Positions 63,356-64,000 of a DNA stretch of 64,000 bases are shown here, piece after piece (the stretch's first letter is position 1; each line of letters starts with the position of its first letter). The translations under genes were made by a program, and so were the position numbers. Location: contig NZ_JADEWG010000002.1 in the NCBI RefSeq assembly GCF_015207735.1, positions 119,335 to 183,334 of the forward strand, read 5' to 3'. The stretch is from [Phormidium] sp. LEGE 05292. Its GTDB lineage: Bacteria; Cyanobacteriota; Cyanobacteriia; Cyanobacteriales; Aerosakkonemataceae. Below the pieces are notes generated by a model that saw only the letters and a list, made by a program, of their open reading frames with translations, ran no database searches and had not been told where the DNA came from.

Positions 63356-63967
63356 ATGACGGTTTACCAAACTCCCAAAAGCCACCGTAAGAAACTGTTG
63401 TTCAATCGTTGGTTAATTCAACACAAAATCATTCCTAGCGATTTTGTATTTATTGCTATTTGCATAGCAGCACTAATTTACTTTACCATCCGTCAACCTC
63501 TTTTTATTACAACGCTAGGCTGCTCTAGTATTTTATTTCTGAGCTTATGGCATATCGTCAGAGCTATTCCAATTGTAGAAAGATACATCGGTGGTAAAAT
63601 CCGATTCTGGCACGTCACTACCGCTATCATTACCTCCACTGCACTGTGTTCTGTACTCGATTCTCCTGCTAATGCAATCTTTCTATCAGGTTTAGAAGCA
63701 TTTATGCAACAACTAGCACAAGGCGCAGCTTCTGCTGGGGGTCAAGCAATTTCTGCTGAAGTGATTACCTTGATTTTCAACTTAATTCGAGGCGCTTTTC
63801 TTTTGCTAGTAGCTGCTGCTTCATTATTTGCTTATAACCAAGCACAGCAAGGCAATGATTGGAGACCAATTGTAACCCAAGTAGCACTAGCTTTTGCAAT
63901 TGTGATTGCCATTGATGTGATCACGTTCTTGTTCGTTGGCGATGGTAGCGGTGTTGCTGGAGGCTAG
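63356..63967 (+). CDS. VirB2/TrbC-like pilin precursor candidate, 203 aa
   Basis: N-terminal cytoplasmic tail and two hydrophobic helices (about 30-65), then a third leading to SPANA, a signal-peptidase-like cleavage site near residue 105. The mature part would have a small amphipathic region and two membrane helices (EVITLIFNLIRGAFLLLVAA, IVTQVALAFAIVIAIDVITF) separated by a short polar loop QQGNDWRP, as in conjugative pilins. The long N-terminal part is unusual for VirB2. It sits behind a copy of the composite upstream element. A membrane-secretion role is a fair inference; exact family not certain. Confidence 0.65.
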   Translation: MTVYQTPKSHRKKLLFNRWLIQHKIIPSDFVFIAICIAALIYFTIRQPLFITTLGCSSILFLSLWHIVRAIPIVERYIGGKIRFWHVTTAIITSTALCSVLDSPANAIFLSGLEAFMQQLAQGAASAGGQAISAEVITLIFNLIRGAFLLLVAAASLFAYNQAQQGNDWRPIVTQVALAFAIVIAIDVITFLFVGDGSGVAGG

Positions 63968-63969
63968 GA

Positions 63970-64000
63970 AGGAGAGGGGGAGAGGGGGAGAGTGGGGGAG
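63970..64000. repeat. G/A-rich low-complexity tract
   Basis: GGAGAGGG-type units repeat to the end of the window. Such tracts are common between genes in filamentous cyanobacteria. Confidence 0.6.

Overview
The window reads as part of a large, conjugation-capable cyanobacterial plasmid. The host is inferred from the many HIP1-type GCGATCGC octamers, a CYP110-like P450, a Ycf46-like AAA protein and several small families typical of cyanobacterial plasmids. The plasmid nature is inferred from a relaxase/MobC pair, a VirD4-type coupling protein, VirB1-like and VirB2-like secretion genes, and a partition operon. No rRNA genes, transposase genes or CRISPR arrays were seen.

Layout. (1) 1-4.7 kb: a replication operon with a sliding clamp (dnaN), clamp loader gamma/tau (dnaX) and delta (holA). 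(2) 4.8-11.1 kb: a decayed accessory zone with a DEAD-box helicase remnant, a Gabija-like OLD nuclease/UvrD helicase pair (nuclease gene one base out of frame) and a DpdA-like gene (also one base out of frame). (3) 11.1-14.4 kb: response regulator, P450 and a REC-histidine kinase. (4) 14.4-20.6 kb: conjugation genes (coupling protein, lipoprotein, VirB1-like transglycosylase). (5) 20.9-25.3 kb: a DUF6883/DUF4926 pair, unknown genes and a family A DNA polymerase without the 5' nuclease domain. (6) 25.5-32.4 kb: a 1750-residue nuclease-STAND NTPase that looks like an Avs-type defence protein, and an N6-methylase-like protein lacking NPPY. (7) 32.6-39.8 kb: AraC regulator, Ycf46-like ATPase, small acidic proteins, a gene pair bracketed by four palindromic repeats, and a tRNA-like sequence. 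(8) 39.8-43.6 kb: partition operon with both a ParM-like actin and a ParA-like ATPase. (9) 43.9-48.7 kb: a metabolic cargo block (LysR, SDR, DJ-1/SMP-30 fusion, alpha/beta hydrolase). (10) 48.7-64 kb: mobilisation genes, RecG, a membrane-anchored PD-(D/E)XK protein, Gp157-like protein, a very large protein with the catalytic signature of two-barrel RNA polymerases, a large coiled-coil protein and a VirB2-like pilin.

Two observations stand out. First, the 1162-residue protein at 57375-60863 carries an RxP motif, a DFDGD motif and an upstream KG motif in the order and spacing of the two double-psi beta-barrels of YonO/RdRP-type polymerases. On a replicon that already supplies its own clamp, clamp loader and DNA polymerase, this could be a plasmid-dedicated transcription or priming enzyme. 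Second, a composite upstream element (an 18-bp CCCCTCC-N4-GGAGGGG palindrome, exactly 30 nt, then TGGTGAAGT) precedes at least five genes on both strands: a small protein next to the secretion genes, the ParM-like gene, the gene after the relaxase, the coiled-coil gene and the pilin-like gene. Weaker copies precede mobC and the polymerase-like gene. This suggests a plasmid-wide regulon linking partition, conjugation and the polymerase-like cluster. All functions are inferred from reading the sequence; no database search was run.
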